DNA of 64,000 nt from Rhizobium sp. CF122 (GTDB lineage: Bacteria; Pseudomonadota; Alphaproteobacteria; Rhizobiales; Rhizobiaceae), in the NCBI RefSeq assembly GCF_000282035.1, contig NZ_AKKA01000072.1, positions 140,241 to 204,240 of the forward strand, read 5' to 3'. The notes under the pieces are model-generated. The model did no database searches. It was not told where the DNA came from and was given only the letters and a program-made list of their open reading frames with translations. The first letter of the stretch is position 1. Each line of letters starts with the position of its first letter. This document shows, one piece after another, positions 8,533-17,542 of the stretch. The position numbers and the translations under genes are program-made.

Positions 8533-10827
8533 TCAGCTGTTGCTAGCGGTGACCATCACAGGCACACCCTTGTAGGACGGTGTTCCCGAGAGCCGGTCAT
8601 AGTGGCGCAGAGACATGACCGCATTCATCTCCGGGTAGTAACCGGCAGCCGACCCCTTCGGGATGTTGTATTCCACCGCCGTGAAGCCACGCACGAGGTG
8701 CGTTGCTTGGCCAGCCCCGACGAGGCCGCGAATGTCGATCCGGTCACCGTCCTTGAGACCAAGACGGGCGAGATCATCCCTGTTCATGAAGATCACGTCG
8801 CGGCGACCAAAGACACCGCGATAGCGATCGTTCAGGCCATAGACCGTGGTGTTGTACTGGTCGTGGCTGCGGATCGTCGTCAGGACCAGAGCGTCCGGGT
8901 TCTTGATCAGCGGATCTTCGTCAAGACCTGGGGCGACAAGGAAGTTTGCCTTACCGCTTTTCGTGTTCCATCGACGGAAGGAGGCGGCGACATCAAGGCG
9001 GAACCCCCCGCGCGCACGCACACGCTTATTGAAGTCGTGGAAGTCGGGGAAGACCACCTCGATCTTCTCACGGATCCGGTCATAGTCTGCAATCAGCCCG
9101 TTCCAGTCGATGCCGTACCGATCGCCGAGCGTCGCCTTGGCGATGTTGGCGACGATGGCGGGCTCGGATTTCAAAGCCTCGCTCGGGGGTTTCAGGAAGC
9201 CTCGAGAGGCGTGCACCATCGACATGGAATCTTCGACGGTCACCGCCTGCGGGCCGGAGGCCTGCGTGTCGAGGTCGGTCCTGCCGAGGCAGGGCAGGAC
9301 GAGCGACGTCTTTGCCGTCAGGAGATGCGAGCGGTTCAACTTGGTGGCAATATGGACTGCAAGATCGAGCTTGCGCATTCCCCGCCAGGTGGATTCCGGA
9401 TCGGACATGGCGACGGCGAGATTGCCGCCGAGGCAAATCAGCGCCTTCGATTCACCGGCGATGATCGCTTCCACCGCCTCGATCGCATTGTGGCCCTTCT
9501 CCCCGGATGGACGAAAACCGAATGCCCGCTCCATCCCGTCAAGCAACGCCTTGTTTGGAATTTCGGTGATCCCGACAGTGCGGTCGCCCTGGACGTTGGA
9601 ATGGCCACGGATCGGTGCAATCCCGGCTCCTTGCCGGCCAATATTGCCACGCAGCAGCAGCAGATTGGCAATCTGCTGCACGTTGCCCGTGCCGTTGGCA
9701 TGCTGGGTGATGCCCATGCCATAGCAGACGATCACATTCTTGGCTTTCACGTAGACGTCGGCCGCACTCTCGATCGCATTCTTCGTAAGGCCGCTGACAG
9801 CGACGATCTGGCCCCAGCTGGTGGCATCGACATCCGCGCGCATGACGTCGAAGCCGACTGTGTGCTCCTTGATGAAACTACGGTCGAGCACACCGGAGCC
9901 GCCAGCAGCGATGTCGGCGGCATCGCGCTCGAACACCGCCTTCATCATGCCCTTCAGCGCCGCAAGGTCACCTCCGGTGCGCAGTTGGTGATAGGCGGAG
10001 GCAATCGGCGTGGAGGACAGCGTCACCATCTCGACCGGATCCTGTGGCGCGGCGAAGCGCTCCAATGCGCGTTCTTTCAGCGGATTGAAGACGACGATCG
10101 GCACGCCGCGACGCGACGCATTGTGCAGCGTCGTCATCATGCGCGGATGGTTGGTACCGGGATTATGACCGAAGCTGAAGATCGCATCGGCGTCGTCGAA
10201 ATCCTCCAACGTCACGGTGCCCTTGCCGACACCGATCGACATTGGAAGCCCGACGCTGGTTGCCTCGTGGCACATGTTGGAACAGTCGGGAAAGTTGTTG
10301 GTGCCAAAGGCGCGGACGAAGAGCTGGTAGAGGAAAGCCGCTTCATTTGAGGTGCGACCGGATGTGTAGAACTCGGCCTTGTTGGGGTCGTCGAGTTTGT
10401 TCAGTTCAGCCGCAATCAGCTTGAAGGCTTCATCCCACTCGATCGGCTCGTAGCGATCGGTTTGGCTGTTATAGTGCAGCGGCGCTGTTAGCCGCCCGGC
10501 ATCTTCTAGTTCATGGTCCGTCCACTTCCAAAGCTGCGAGACCGTATTGTTTTCGAAGAGCTCCGGCCCTGAGCGCTTGGCCGTGGATTCCCAGGTGATC
10601 GCCTTGGCGCCGTTCTCACAGAACTCGAATGACGAAGTGTGCTTAGGATCCGGCCAGGCGCAGCCGGGGCAATCGAACCCTTCCGGCTGATTGGCCTTCA
10701 GCAGCGTCATGGTGCCTTGCGCCACGACTTGCTGATGCGCAAGCGTCTTGGCAACCGCCTTGAGCGCGCCCCAGCCGCCGGCCGGCTGATCATATTGCTC
10801 GATGCCTTCTGGACGCTGATCCTTCAT
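8533..10827 (-). CDS. FdhF/YdeP-family molybdopterin oxidoreductase
   Basis: 764 residues with molybdopterin-oxidoreductase motifs along the whole length: an N-terminal Cys pair in FDCPGCAWPDPKHTSS, SGRTSNEAAFLYQLF, CYGMGITQHANGTGNVQQI, LLLRGNIGRQGAGIAPIRGH, and a C-terminal cofactor-binding domain with LTTIRSHDQYNTTVYG and FMNRDDLARLGLKDGD. The length is right for the YdeP-like branch, linked to acid resistance in Escherichia coli, rather than respiratory formate dehydrogenases. It binds bis-MGD molybdenum and probably one Fe-S cluster in the cytoplasm; no signal peptide is present. No electron-transfer subunit gene is adjacent. The start is well supported by GAAGGAG before the ATG. The true substrate is unknown. 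Confidence 0.9.
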   Translation of the reverse strand: MKDQRPEGIEQYDQPAGGWGALKAVAKTLAHQQVVAQGTMTLLKANQPEGFDCPGCAWPDPKHTSSFEFCENGAKAITWESTAKRSGPELFENNTVSQLWKWTDHELEDAGRLTAPLHYNSQTDRYEPIEWDEAFKLIAAELNKLDDPNKAEFYTSGRTSNEAAFLYQLFVRAFGTNNFPDCSNMCHEATSVGLPMSIGVGKGTVTLEDFDDADAIFSFGHNPGTNHPRMMTTLHNASRRGVPIVVFNPLKERALERFAAPQDPVEMVTLSSTPIASAYHQLRTGGDLAALKGMMKAVFERDAADIAAGGSGVLDRSFIKEHTVGFDVMRADVDATSWGQIVAVSGLTKNAIESAADVYVKAKNVIVCYGMGITQHANGTGNVQQIANLLLLRGNIGRQGAGIAPIRGHSNVQGDRTVGITEIPNKALLDGMERAFGFRPSGEKGHNAIEAVEAIIAGESKALICLGGNLAVAMSDPESTWRGMRKLDLAVHIATKLNRSHLLTAKTSLVLPCLGRTDLDTQASGPQAVTVEDSMSMVHASRGFLKPPSEALKSEPAIVANIAKATLGDRYGIDWNGLIADYDRIREKIEVVFPDFHDFNKRVRARGGFRLDVAASFRRWNTKSGKANFLVAPGLDEDPLIKNPDALVLTTIRSHDQYNTTVYGLNDRYRGVFGRRDVIFMNRDDLARLGLKDGDRIDIRGLVGAGQATHLVRGFTAVEYNIPKGSAAGYYPEMNAVMSLRHYDRLSGTPSYKGVPVMVTASNS

Positions 10828-10919
10828 GTCGAAGCTCCTTCGATCCTGCGCGGCGACCAGGACGCCGCAGATGAGTGCACATCAGCCGAGAACCTAGCAA
10901 CGCGTGCGAACGTTGCACA

Positions 10920-10935
10920 CTATACAGAGGCATAG
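10920..10935 (-). promoter_or_regulatory. candidate response-regulator site, copy 4
   Basis: CTATACAGAGGCATAG lies 93 bases before the FdhF/YdeP gene. It keeps the CTATAC and AGG blocks of the other three copies and is in the same orientation. Confidence 0.4.
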
Positions 10936-11087
10936 GGCGCCGATCGTTGGCCCGGTATCCGCACATGAAAATAGCGCAGGCCCCAGCTATCTGGTGCGCG
11001 ATATCGCTCCGTGCGCCTGCCTTGGCCGGATACGAGCCATGTCTGTTCTTCTATCGCTTGAATCCGATGCGGCTCTCACAAGGGGAG

Positions 11088-11119
11088 AAGGCCGTCTCCG
11101 GGCGGATGGAGACGGCCTT
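11088..11119. terminator. strong hairpin, probable terminator
   Basis: A perfect 12-base stem (AAGGCCGTCTCC at 11088-11099, complement at 11108-11119) encloses an eight-base loop. No clear T-run follows on either side. It is the first strong hairpin downstream of the mannonate dehydratase gene on the minus strand and could end that transcript. Confidence 0.6.
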
Positions 11120-11173
11120 TAGCGGACCTTGGGAGGATCCGCGGCCTCGGCGGAGGGGAGGGACACCGAAGCC

Positions 11174-11217
11174 GGTAGCAGCGAGGACGCTACCCGCCTC
11201 ATCGAGGGGTTGAGGCG
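11174..11217. other. tandem hairpins in the 479-base gap
   Basis: Two stems stand back to back: GGTAGC 11174-11179 with GCTACC 11189-11194, and CGCCTCA 11195-11201 with TGAGGCG 11211-11217. With the terminator-like stem at 11088 they fill the gap between the FdhF/YdeP and mannonate dehydratase genes. No reading frame in this gap looks real. They may be the folded 3' end of the mannonate dehydratase mRNA or a small RNA. Confidence 0.4.
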
Positions 11218-11306
11218 ACGGGTGAAAGGTAGCCCCGTCCGGCAGGCCGCGTAACTAAACTTAGGTATTGGCCGGACTAGACCAGCAGGTAATTCCAGTC
11301 CACGGT

Positions 11307-12494
11307 TCATGTCGGCGGCGCGCCCAGCGCGTAGAGTATGCCGCGAAGCTCCGCCAGGCCGCGCAGACGCCCGATCGCGGGATAGCCTGGCGTCACGTTC
11401 TTGTTGAGATCATCGAGCATGCGATGGCCGTGGTCCGAGCGGAACACGATGGTCTCGTTTGCCTGACGCCGGCGGTCTTCGGCGACAAGCTCCTTCAGAA
11501 CCGCAACCATATCGACGTCGCCCTCAAGGTGCGCGCTTTCATGGAAAGTACGGCCGTCGCCCTCGCGCTTGGTTGCACGCAGATGCGCGAAATGGATACG
11601 CGACGCGAAACGGCGAGCGATTGCCGGCAAGTCATTGTCGGCGCGCACGCCAAGGCTGCCAGTGCAGTAGCACATGCCGTTTGCCTCAGAGGGTACCGCC
11701 TCGAAGAGTGCGGCATAGTCGTCCGCAGTCGACGCGATGCGCGGCAGACCGAAGAGTGAGCGCGGCGGATCGTCCGGATGCAGCGTCAGCTTGACACCGC
11801 GAGCTTCCGCAGCCGGGGTCACTGCCTGGAGAAATTCGATCAGATGCTGGCGCAGCTTGGCGGCATCGATGCCGGCGTAGGCGGCAAGCTTTTCACGAAA
11901 CTGCGGGATCGTCAGCGGCTCGGTTGTCGAGCCAGGCAGCGCGGACGTTATGATCCGGGTGATCTCCGCGACTTCCTCTTCGCTCATCGCATCGAACACG
12001 TCGCGCGCACGCGCCATGTCCTCAGGGGTGTATTGCTGCTCGGCGCCGGCACGCTGGAGTACGAAAAGATCGAAGGCGGCGAACGTCTCATGATCGAAAC
12101 GCATGGCGGTGGCACCGGTATCGATCACATGGTCAAGGTCCGTGCGCGTCCAATCGACGACGGGCATGAAGTTGTAGCAGACGATCGGAATCCCGCAGGC
12201 GGCCACAGCTTCAAGGCTGGCGATCCAGGCCTCGATTTCGGCCTTGGCGCGTCCGCCATTGCGCTTGACGGCATCGGGGATCGGGATGCTCTCGACCACC
12301 GACCAGGCGAGGCGCGAGCGCCCGGGCGGTGTCGTTTCGATCATGGCCTGTCGCTCGCGCACCTCGCCTTCAGTCCAGGCGCGGCCGATCGGAACCTGGT
12401 GCAGTGACGAAACGATATTGGTGGCTCCGGTCTGGCGCACCTCATCAAGCGTGACAGGTGCCTCCGGCCCGAACCATCTCCAACCTTGGCGCAT
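11307..12494 (-). CDS. uxuA: mannonate dehydratase
   Basis: 395 residues, almost exactly the length of Escherichia coli UxuA. It begins MRQGWRWFGPEAPVTLDEVR and has GATNIVSSLHQVPIGRAWT, IPIVCYNFMPVVDWTRTDL, LTLHPDDPPRSLFGLPRI and IHFAHLRATKREGDGRTF, all hallmarks of the family. The enzyme dehydrates D-mannonate to 2-keto-3-deoxygluconate in the glucuronate branch. His and Cys ligands of the metal site appear in HPDD, GMCYCTGSLG and DHGHRM. A strong AAGGAGG precedes the start. The GntR regulator gene lies 44 bases upstream on the same strand, and a divergent ABC importer follows that, so the locus probably imports and breaks down a hexuronate or a related compound. Fructuronate reductase (UxuB) is not in the window. 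Confidence 0.95.
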   Translation of the reverse strand: MRQGWRWFGPEAPVTLDEVRQTGATNIVSSLHQVPIGRAWTEGEVRERQAMIETTPPGRSRLAWSVVESIPIPDAVKRNGGRAKAEIEAWIASLEAVAACGIPIVCYNFMPVVDWTRTDLDHVIDTGATAMRFDHETFAAFDLFVLQRAGAEQQYTPEDMARARDVFDAMSEEEVAEITRIITSALPGSTTEPLTIPQFREKLAAYAGIDAAKLRQHLIEFLQAVTPAAEARGVKLTLHPDDPPRSLFGLPRIASTADDYAALFEAVPSEANGMCYCTGSLGVRADNDLPAIARRFASRIHFAHLRATKREGDGRTFHESAHLEGDVDMVAVLKELVAEDRRRQANETIVFRSDHGHRMLDDLNKNVTPGYPAIGRLRGLAELRGILYALGAPPT

Positions 12495-12538
12495 GTGTAC
12501 CTCCTTGGGGTCTTCTTTGGCGTTGTCGGCTGATCGGC

Positions 12539-13261
12539 TCAGCGGAAATAATCTGGATATTGGCTGCGAAGCTCGGCGACATCGGGAACGACGGCACTGA
12601 GGTGCTGCATCATCGCCGCGCGCGCTATCTCAGCGTCATGGGCTGCAATCGCGTCGCGAATGAGCCCGTGTTCGTGCAAGACGTTGTCCATGCGGCCAAG
12701 AACCGGCAGCGTCAGACGCCGCGCCCTGTCGATTTGCACCTTGACGGTCTTTAGAATTGTCCAGATGCCGGGATAGCCGGCAATGCTGGCGATGGCCTCG
12801 TGGAAGGCCTCGTCCTCTTCGTGAAAGGCCGAGGTATCACCAAGGGCGGCAAGCGATCTCTGTCGCGAAATAATGGAATCCAGGCGGGCGATATCGGCTG
12901 CCGTTGCAATCTCGGCCGCGCGCTCCACCGTTGTGCCCTCAAGCGACTTTCGAACGACCACGGCCTCGGGGATCGCCGAGACCGGCACCTGCGACACCAC
13001 GGTACCGGATTGCGGGTAAATATCAACAAGCCCGCCCTCGGACAGCCGCAGCAACGCTTCGCGCACCGGCGTGCGGCTGACGTTGAATTCTTCCGCAATC
13101 CGCTTTTCCTGCAACTGCATTCCGGGCGGCATCCGGAGAGCGAGAATGTCCGCGTAGAGCCGATCGTAGATGGCGTCGGCAGTTGTCACGCGGCGGATCT
13201 TCACCGGCCTGTCGGCTTCGGAAGCCATGGCTGCCGGGACGGAAACAACTGCTGCCTGCAT
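12539..13261 (-). CDS. GntR-family regulator (FadR/FCD subfamily)
   Basis: 240 residues. Residues 25-95 hold the winged HTH (TTADAIYDRLYADILALRMP, then EEFNVSRTPVREALLRLSEGG). The C-terminal 150 residues form an all-helical FCD effector domain with RLDSIISRQRSLAALGD, DEAFHEAIASIAGYPG and HEHGLIRDAIAAHD; the metal-ligand histidines of the fold are visible. The family includes UxuR/ExuR, which release their operator when a hexuronate binds. It is cotranscribed with mannonate dehydratase and divergent from the ABC importer, so it most likely represses both from the 207-base space between 13262 and 13468. Confidence 0.9.
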   Translation of the reverse strand: MQAAVVSVPAAMASEADRPVKIRRVTTADAIYDRLYADILALRMPPGMQLQEKRIAEEFNVSRTPVREALLRLSEGGLVDIYPQSGTVVSQVPVSAIPEAVVVRKSLEGTTVERAAEIATAADIARLDSIISRQRSLAALGDTSAFHEEDEAFHEAIASIAGYPGIWTILKTVKVQIDRARRLTLPVLGRMDNVLHEHGLIRDAIAAHDAEIARAAMMQHLSAVVPDVAELRSQYPDYFR

Positions 13262-13290
13262 AACGTACCCTGACGTTGACTTGATCGTGC

Positions 13291-13300
13291 ATACTAGTAT
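13291..13300. promoter_or_regulatory. palindrome, candidate GntR operator
   Basis: ATACTAGTAT is a perfect 10-base palindrome inside an AT-rich patch of the space between the GntR gene and the divergent ABC operon, 30 bases before the GntR start. Assignment to this regulator is inferred from position. Confidence 0.4.
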
Positions 13301-13468
13301 ATCAATTTATTGCGACTGCCAAGGCACGCCGAGGAGGAACGGTGTTTTTGGCAATCATTTCAGGAGGTTTCACACATTTAAAGACAAGGTTCCGGTCCCG
13401 CAGCGACTGGCCCGTGGACGCCTAGCACCGTATTTGCAGCGTCCCGCAACGAGAGGAGGAGAAACACT

Positions 13469-14644
13469 ATGAAAGTCACCCGCAGAACATTTGTCGGCAC
13501 CGCGGCAGGCGCCGCCGTCGCAACCATGTTGCCGCTGAAAGTCTTTGCCCAGGCCAAGAAGCCGGCAAGCCCCGTCACCATCACGATCGCGGACGTCGCC
13601 GGCAACTTGGCGCTGACGCAGGGCATGTTCGAGGCCTATGCCTCGGAAAAGGCCGACTGGGTCTCCAGCTTTGCCTTCACGAAGGCGCCGGCACCGGAAC
13701 TGCCCGGCAAGATCAAGGCGCAGCAGGCGGCCGGCAAGGTCGACATCGATCTCGTTTTGACCGGCACGGACGCGCTTTCGGCCGGTCTTGATCAGGGCCT
13801 TTGGATCGATCTTACGGCACATAAGTCTAAGCTTCCCAACCTCGAGCAGATCCTGCAGCCGCAAGCCTTCAAGATGCAGGCTCTTGCGAAGGATCAGGGC
13901 GTCGTCATCACCTATTACCCGTCCGGTCCGCTCATCGAATACATGCCCGACAAGGTGCCTACGCCACCGAAGTCCGCGCAGGAACTGCTCGACTGGGCGA
14001 AGGCAAACAAGAACCGCTTCATTTATGCCCGACCGGCCAATTCCGGTCCTGGCCGTACCTTCCTGATGGGCCTGCCCTACCTCCTTGGTGACAGTGACCC
14101 ACGCGATCCCGCTAAGGGCTGGGCAAAGACGTGGGACTATCTCGCGGCGCTCGGCGAACACATCGAGTACTATCCGACCGGCACCGGCCAGGTGATGAAG
14201 GAGCTTGGCGAAGGGACGCGCGACATCGTCGTTTCGACGACCGGTTGGGACATCAATCCACGTGCGCTCGGCATCGTGCCGGCTGAGGCGAAGGTGCAGA
14301 AGCTCGATGGCTTCCATTGGGTCACCGATGCCCATTACGCCGTGATCCCGAAGGGCGTGTCGGACGAGAAGATCGGCGTGCTGATCGACGTCCTCAACTA
14401 CATCCTGCAACCAAAGCAGCAGGCGATCGCCTACGATGCTGGCTATTTCTACCCAGGTCCTGCCGTCAAGGACGTCACCCTCGAAATGGCGCCGCAGGAA
14501 AGCCAGGACACGATCAAGGAATTCGGCCGGCCGGAATATGCCGAATGGATCGCCAACAATCCCCTGGAGGTTCCGCTGGAACCGAAGCAGCTGGTTGAAG
14601 CCTTCCGCATCTGGGACGAGAAGATCGGCGCCAAGAAGGGCTGA
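13469..14644 (+). CDS. ABC transporter periplasmic substrate-binding protein
   Basis: 391 residues. The N-terminus MKVTRRTFVGTAAGAAVATM is a twin-arginine signal ending near FAQA, so the protein is exported folded. The rest has the solute-binding fold of the polyamine/iron/thiamine type: LTGTDALSAGLDQGLWIDLT, VVITYYPSGPLIEY and FHWVTDAHYAVIPKGVSDEK. It would deliver its ligand to the two permeases encoded downstream. The operon is divergent from the GntR and mannonate dehydratase genes, so the ligand is probably an acid sugar or its precursor, although the permease type does not prove this. AGAGGAGGAG lies before the ATG. A stable hairpin follows the gene. Confidence 0.9.
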   Translation: MKVTRRTFVGTAAGAAVATMLPLKVFAQAKKPASPVTITIADVAGNLALTQGMFEAYASEKADWVSSFAFTKAPAPELPGKIKAQQAAGKVDIDLVLTGTDALSAGLDQGLWIDLTAHKSKLPNLEQILQPQAFKMQALAKDQGVVITYYPSGPLIEYMPDKVPTPPKSAQELLDWAKANKNRFIYARPANSGPGRTFLMGLPYLLGDSDPRDPAKGWAKTWDYLAALGEHIEYYPTGTGQVMKELGEGTRDIVVSTTGWDINPRALGIVPAEAKVQKLDGFHWVTDAHYAVIPKGVSDEKIGVLIDVLNYILQPKQQAIAYDAGYFYPGPAVKDVTLEMAPQESQDTIKEFGRPEYAEWIANNPLEVPLEPKQLVEAFRIWDEKIGAKKG

Positions 14645-14657
14645 TCGAAAGAAATCA

Positions 14658-14686
14658 GCCGGCCCGGGATCGCGTCTTGGGCCGGC
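14658..14686 (+). other. hairpin after the binding-protein gene
   Basis: GCCGGCCC at 14658-14665 pairs with GGGCCGGC at 14679-14686 over a 13-base loop. Such stems after a binding-protein gene usually protect that part of the mRNA, so the binding protein is made in excess of the membrane subunits. Confidence 0.6.
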
Positions 14687-14713
14687 AACCTCATTCTGCA
14701 GATGGAGATTGGT

Positions 14714-15802
14714 TTGACCTCGGTTTCGAATGCCGCCGCACCGACGCGCAAGAACGCACGCCTGGAACTCGATGGGATGCGTCGCGCTTTTGGAACGTTC
14801 AACGCCTTGAACGGCATAGATCTTGCGATCGAGCCGGGAGAGTTCGTGGCCCTGCTTGGTCCATCCGGCTGCGGCAAGTCGACCGCGCTGAACTGCATTG
14901 CCGGCCTGCTGGCACTGACGGGCGGCGAAATTCGCCTTGGCGGCACACGCATTGACCAGCTCGAACCCGAGCGTCGTGGCTTTGGCATGGTCTTCCAGAG
15001 CTACGCGCTGTTTCCACATATGAGCGTTCGCAAGAACGTCGGATTCGGTCTTGCCATGCAGGGCATAAAGGGCCCGCAAGCCGACCAGCGTATCCGCGAT
15101 GCCCTGGCGCTGGTGCGTCTCGAAAGCCAGGCCGACAAGTTGCCGGGCCAGCTCTCCGGCGGCCAACAGCAGCGCGTCGCGATCGCCCGCGCCATCGTCA
15201 TTCGCCCCCCGATCGTGTTGATGGACGAGCCGCTCTCCAATCTCGATGCGAAACTAAGGCTAGAGATGCGCGCCGAAATTCGCGGCATCCACGACCAGAT
15301 CGGCTCCACGACCATTTATGTTACGCATGACCAGGACGAGGCGCTGTCGCTTGCCGACCGTATCGTCGTCATGAGCCAAGGCAATATCGAACAGATCGGC
15401 TCACCGCAGGATCTCTACCAGCGCCCCGTGAACGTCGAGGTCGCGGATTTCATGGGCTTCCGGACACGCGTTGCGGGCCGCATTACACGCGTATCAACCG
15501 ATGAGGCCGAGATTGAGGTCGCCGGCGCGCGGCTCGTCGGCACCATGCGGTCGCCGCTCAGCGTTGGCGACGCAGCCATTCTGTCTGTCCGGCCGGAAGA
15601 TCTTGTCGCATCAAGTGGCGAGGGAATCGCCGCAACCGTCAGCAGCATGGAATATCGCGGTCGTGCTTTCTTTGGCATGGCGCGGGCAACGGACGGTTCG
15701 GAACTCTATTTCCGGGCAGATGAGCCGTTGGCGCGCGGAGCGTCAACAAGGCTGCAACCGGCTGCCGGCCGGGCGCTGGTCTTTGCGGGAGCGGCGCAAT
15801 GA
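14714..15802 (+). CDS. ABC transporter ATP-binding protein
   Basis: About 362 residues from the TTG at 14714, which has GGAG six bases upstream; the ATG at 14702 has no ribosome site. Walker A is GPSGCGKST, the Q loop [16 protein letters not shown], the signature [14 protein letters not shown], Walker [13 protein letters not shown] and the switch His lies in [11 protein letters not shown]. The C-terminal 120 residues are a TOBE-type regulatory region ([16 protein letters not shown]). The PotA/FbpC type agrees with the neighbouring permeases. Its stop overlaps the first permease start (ATGA at 15799), so translation is coupled. Confidence 0.93.
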   Translation: MTSVSNAAAPTRKNARLELDGMRRAFGTFNALNGIDLAIEPGEFVALLGPSGCGKSTALNCIAGLLALTGGEIRLGGTRIDQLEPERRGFGMVFQSYALFPHMSVRKNVGFGLAMQGIKGPQADQRIRDALALVRLESQADKLPGQLSGGQQQRVAIARAIVIRPPIVLMDEPLSNLDAKLRLEMRAEIRGIHDQIGSTTIYVTHDQDEALSLADRIVVMSQGNIEQIGSPQDLYQRPVNVEVADFMGFRTRVAGRITRVSTDEAEIEVAGARLVGTMRSPLSVGDAAILSVRPEDLVASSGEGIAATVSSMEYRGRAFFGMARATDGSELYFRADEPLARGASTRLQPAAGRALVFAGAAQ

Positions 15803-16677
15803 GCGGACCGTCGTTGCAAATACGGCTTGCCGCCCGGGGGCTCGATGGCACGACGCTCCTGCTGTTGCCGGGGCTGTTCTTCATGATCGCGCTGTTTGTC
15901 TATCCGTTTCTTTATGGGGTGGCCGATTCTCTCGTGCCGAAAGAGGGCGCGTGGTACGCCAACTATGCAAAGTTCTTTAGTGACCCATTCCAGTACCAGA
16001 CCATCGCTGCAACCATGTGGCTGGCGCTACCGGTGACCGTCATCAACCTCGCCTTCGCCGTGCCGGTCGCGCTACGTGTGCGCCTGATGCGCAGACAGCG
16101 GCTGTTAACCACCATTCTTGTCCTGCCGATCACCCTTGGTACTGTCTTCGTCGCGGACGGCCTGTTGACGTTTCTCGGGCCGCGCGGCTGGTTCAATCAC
16201 ACGCTATTGATGTTCGGCATTCTCGACGCACCGGTGAAGCTGACCAACAATTACTGGGGCGTGTTTGCCTCGCTGTTGATCACCGGCTTTCCCTTCGCGT
16301 TCCTTTTGACGCTGTCCTACGTGACCGGCATCGACCCGGCCATCGAGCAGGCCGCGGCGACGCTGGGCGCGGGACCGCGCCAACGGTTCTTCCGTGTCTT
16401 TCTGCCGCTTCTCGTCCCTGGGCTTGCAGTCACCTTCTGCCTGGCCTTTGTGCAGGCCTTCGCAGTGTTCCCCTCCGCCGTTCTTCTTGGGGCGCCTGCA
16501 GGCCCAACGCGCGTCATTTCGATTGCCGCCTATCAGGCAGCCTTCGAGCAATATGATCATTCCCTCGGTTCGGCGATCGCGCTCATCATGGGCGGCGTGG
16601 AGCTGGTCGTCGTGCTCGCCGTTTTGGCCACACGCTCACTCTTCTACCGCGGCCCGACCGGCGGCACGAAAGGCTAG
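15799..16677 (+). CDS. ABC transporter permease, first subunit
   Basis: 292 residues with six hydrophobic segments. The coupling-helix EAA loop is EQAAATLGAGPRQRFFRVFL followed by PLLVPGLAVTFCLAFVQAF. The spacing and fold match PotB/ThiP-like importers. It lies between the ATPase gene (four-base overlap) and the second permease gene (two-base gap) in the operon that opens with the exported binding protein. Confidence 0.92.
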   Translation: MSGPSLQIRLAARGLDGTTLLLLPGLFFMIALFVYPFLYGVADSLVPKEGAWYANYAKFFSDPFQYQTIAATMWLALPVTVINLAFAVPVALRVRLMRRQRLLTTILVLPITLGTVFVADGLLTFLGPRGWFNHTLLMFGILDAPVKLTNNYWGVFASLLITGFPFAFLLTLSYVTGIDPAIEQAAATLGAGPRQRFFRVFLPLLVPGLAVTFCLAFVQAFAVFPSAVLLGAPAGPTRVISIAAYQAAFEQYDHSLGSAIALIMGGVELVVVLAVLATRSLFYRGPTGGTKG

Positions 16678-16679
16678 TC

Positions 16680-17522
16680 ATGATCCGAGATCAGGGCCTC
16701 ACCTCGAAGATCTGGCGCTTTGCCATTTGGGCGCTGGCCATCCTCTTTGTCCTCAATCTGCTTGCTGTCATCGCGGCCGTCATCGTCAACTCCTTGGCGA
16801 CGCGCTGGCTTGGCACATGGCTACCGGTCGGCTGGACGACACGCTGGTATTTCAGTGCCTGGAAGGAATTCCAGCTCTCCAGCGTGGTTCTTGTCACGTT
16901 CGAGATAGTCTTCACCGTCGTCATCATGTCCGGAATCTTGGGCATCACGGCCGCCTATGCACTGGCGCGGCGCGACTTTCCCGGAAAGCGTCTGGTCGTG
17001 CTTTTGTTCTTGCTGCCTCTGCTTATCCCGCCGCTGACTTACGGCATTCCGCTCGCAACCGTCCTTTATCAGCTTGGGCTCGGCGGCACGTTTTGGGGCG
17101 TCGTGCTGATCAACGTTGTCCCGTCTCTGCCCTTCGTCGTGCTGGTGATGATCCCCTTCATCGAACAGATCGACCCGCGTATCGAAGCGGCCGCACGGGT
17201 ATTTGGTGCAGGAACGACGAGCCTCTTCCTGCGCATCTTGCTACCGTTGCTTCTGCCGGGGATGCTGGCTGCACTGCTGCTTGTGTTGGTGCGCACCATC
17301 GCAATGTTCGAGCTGACCTTCCTGATTGCCGGGCCGACGACGCAAACGCTGGTGGTGTCGCTCTACTACGCCGTCTTTGCGTCGGGCGTTCGCGCGGGTC
17401 AGTCGATTGATGCGATGGCGGTGGTCTACATGATCACGACATTGTTCTGGCTGGTTCTCGCTTTGCAGTTCGTGAACCCGACGCAGATCGTAGCGAGGGC
17501 GAAACAGCAAAGCGCCCACTAG
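16680..17522 (+). CDS. ABC transporter permease, second subunit
   Basis: 280 residues and six hydrophobic segments, with the EAA loop EAAARVFGAGTTSLFLRILL and then PLLLPGMLAALLLVLVRTIA. It is the PotC-like partner of the preceding permease; the two form the membrane channel of the importer. It is the last gene of the operon: a nine-base-stem hairpin follows 20 bases after the stop. Nothing in the sequence sets the substrate. Confidence 0.92.
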   Translation: MIRDQGLTSKIWRFAIWALAILFVLNLLAVIAAVIVNSLATRWLGTWLPVGWTTRWYFSAWKEFQLSSVVLVTFEIVFTVVIMSGILGITAAYALARRDFPGKRLVVLLFLLPLLIPPLTYGIPLATVLYQLGLGGTFWGVVLINVVPSLPFVVLVMIPFIEQIDPRIEAAARVFGAGTTSLFLRILLPLLLPGMLAALLLVLVRTIAMFELTFLIAGPTTQTLVVSLYYAVFASGVRAGQSIDAMAVVYMITTLFWLVLALQFVNPTQIVARAKQQSAH

Positions 17523-17542
17523 TTCAAAATCTCAAGGAATTA

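Noticed and set aside
8602..10350. 582-codon plus-strand frame within the FdhF/YdeP gene
   Set aside because: Composition is rich in Arg, His and Gly without protein-like patterns; the minus-strand gene accounts for the region.
10903..10918. GTGCGAACGTTGCAC before the FdhF/YdeP gene, similar to the LacI operator
   Set aside because: The arms are offset by one base around AACGTT, so it does not fit TGCNAACGTTNGCR; the closer 16-base element at 10920 explains the promoter region better.
13370..15166. 598-codon minus-strand open frame opposite the ABC binding-protein and ATPase genes
   Set aside because: It is antisense to two genes with complete family motifs, is Arg/His-rich and shows no recognisable domain; such long shadows are expected in GC-rich DNA.
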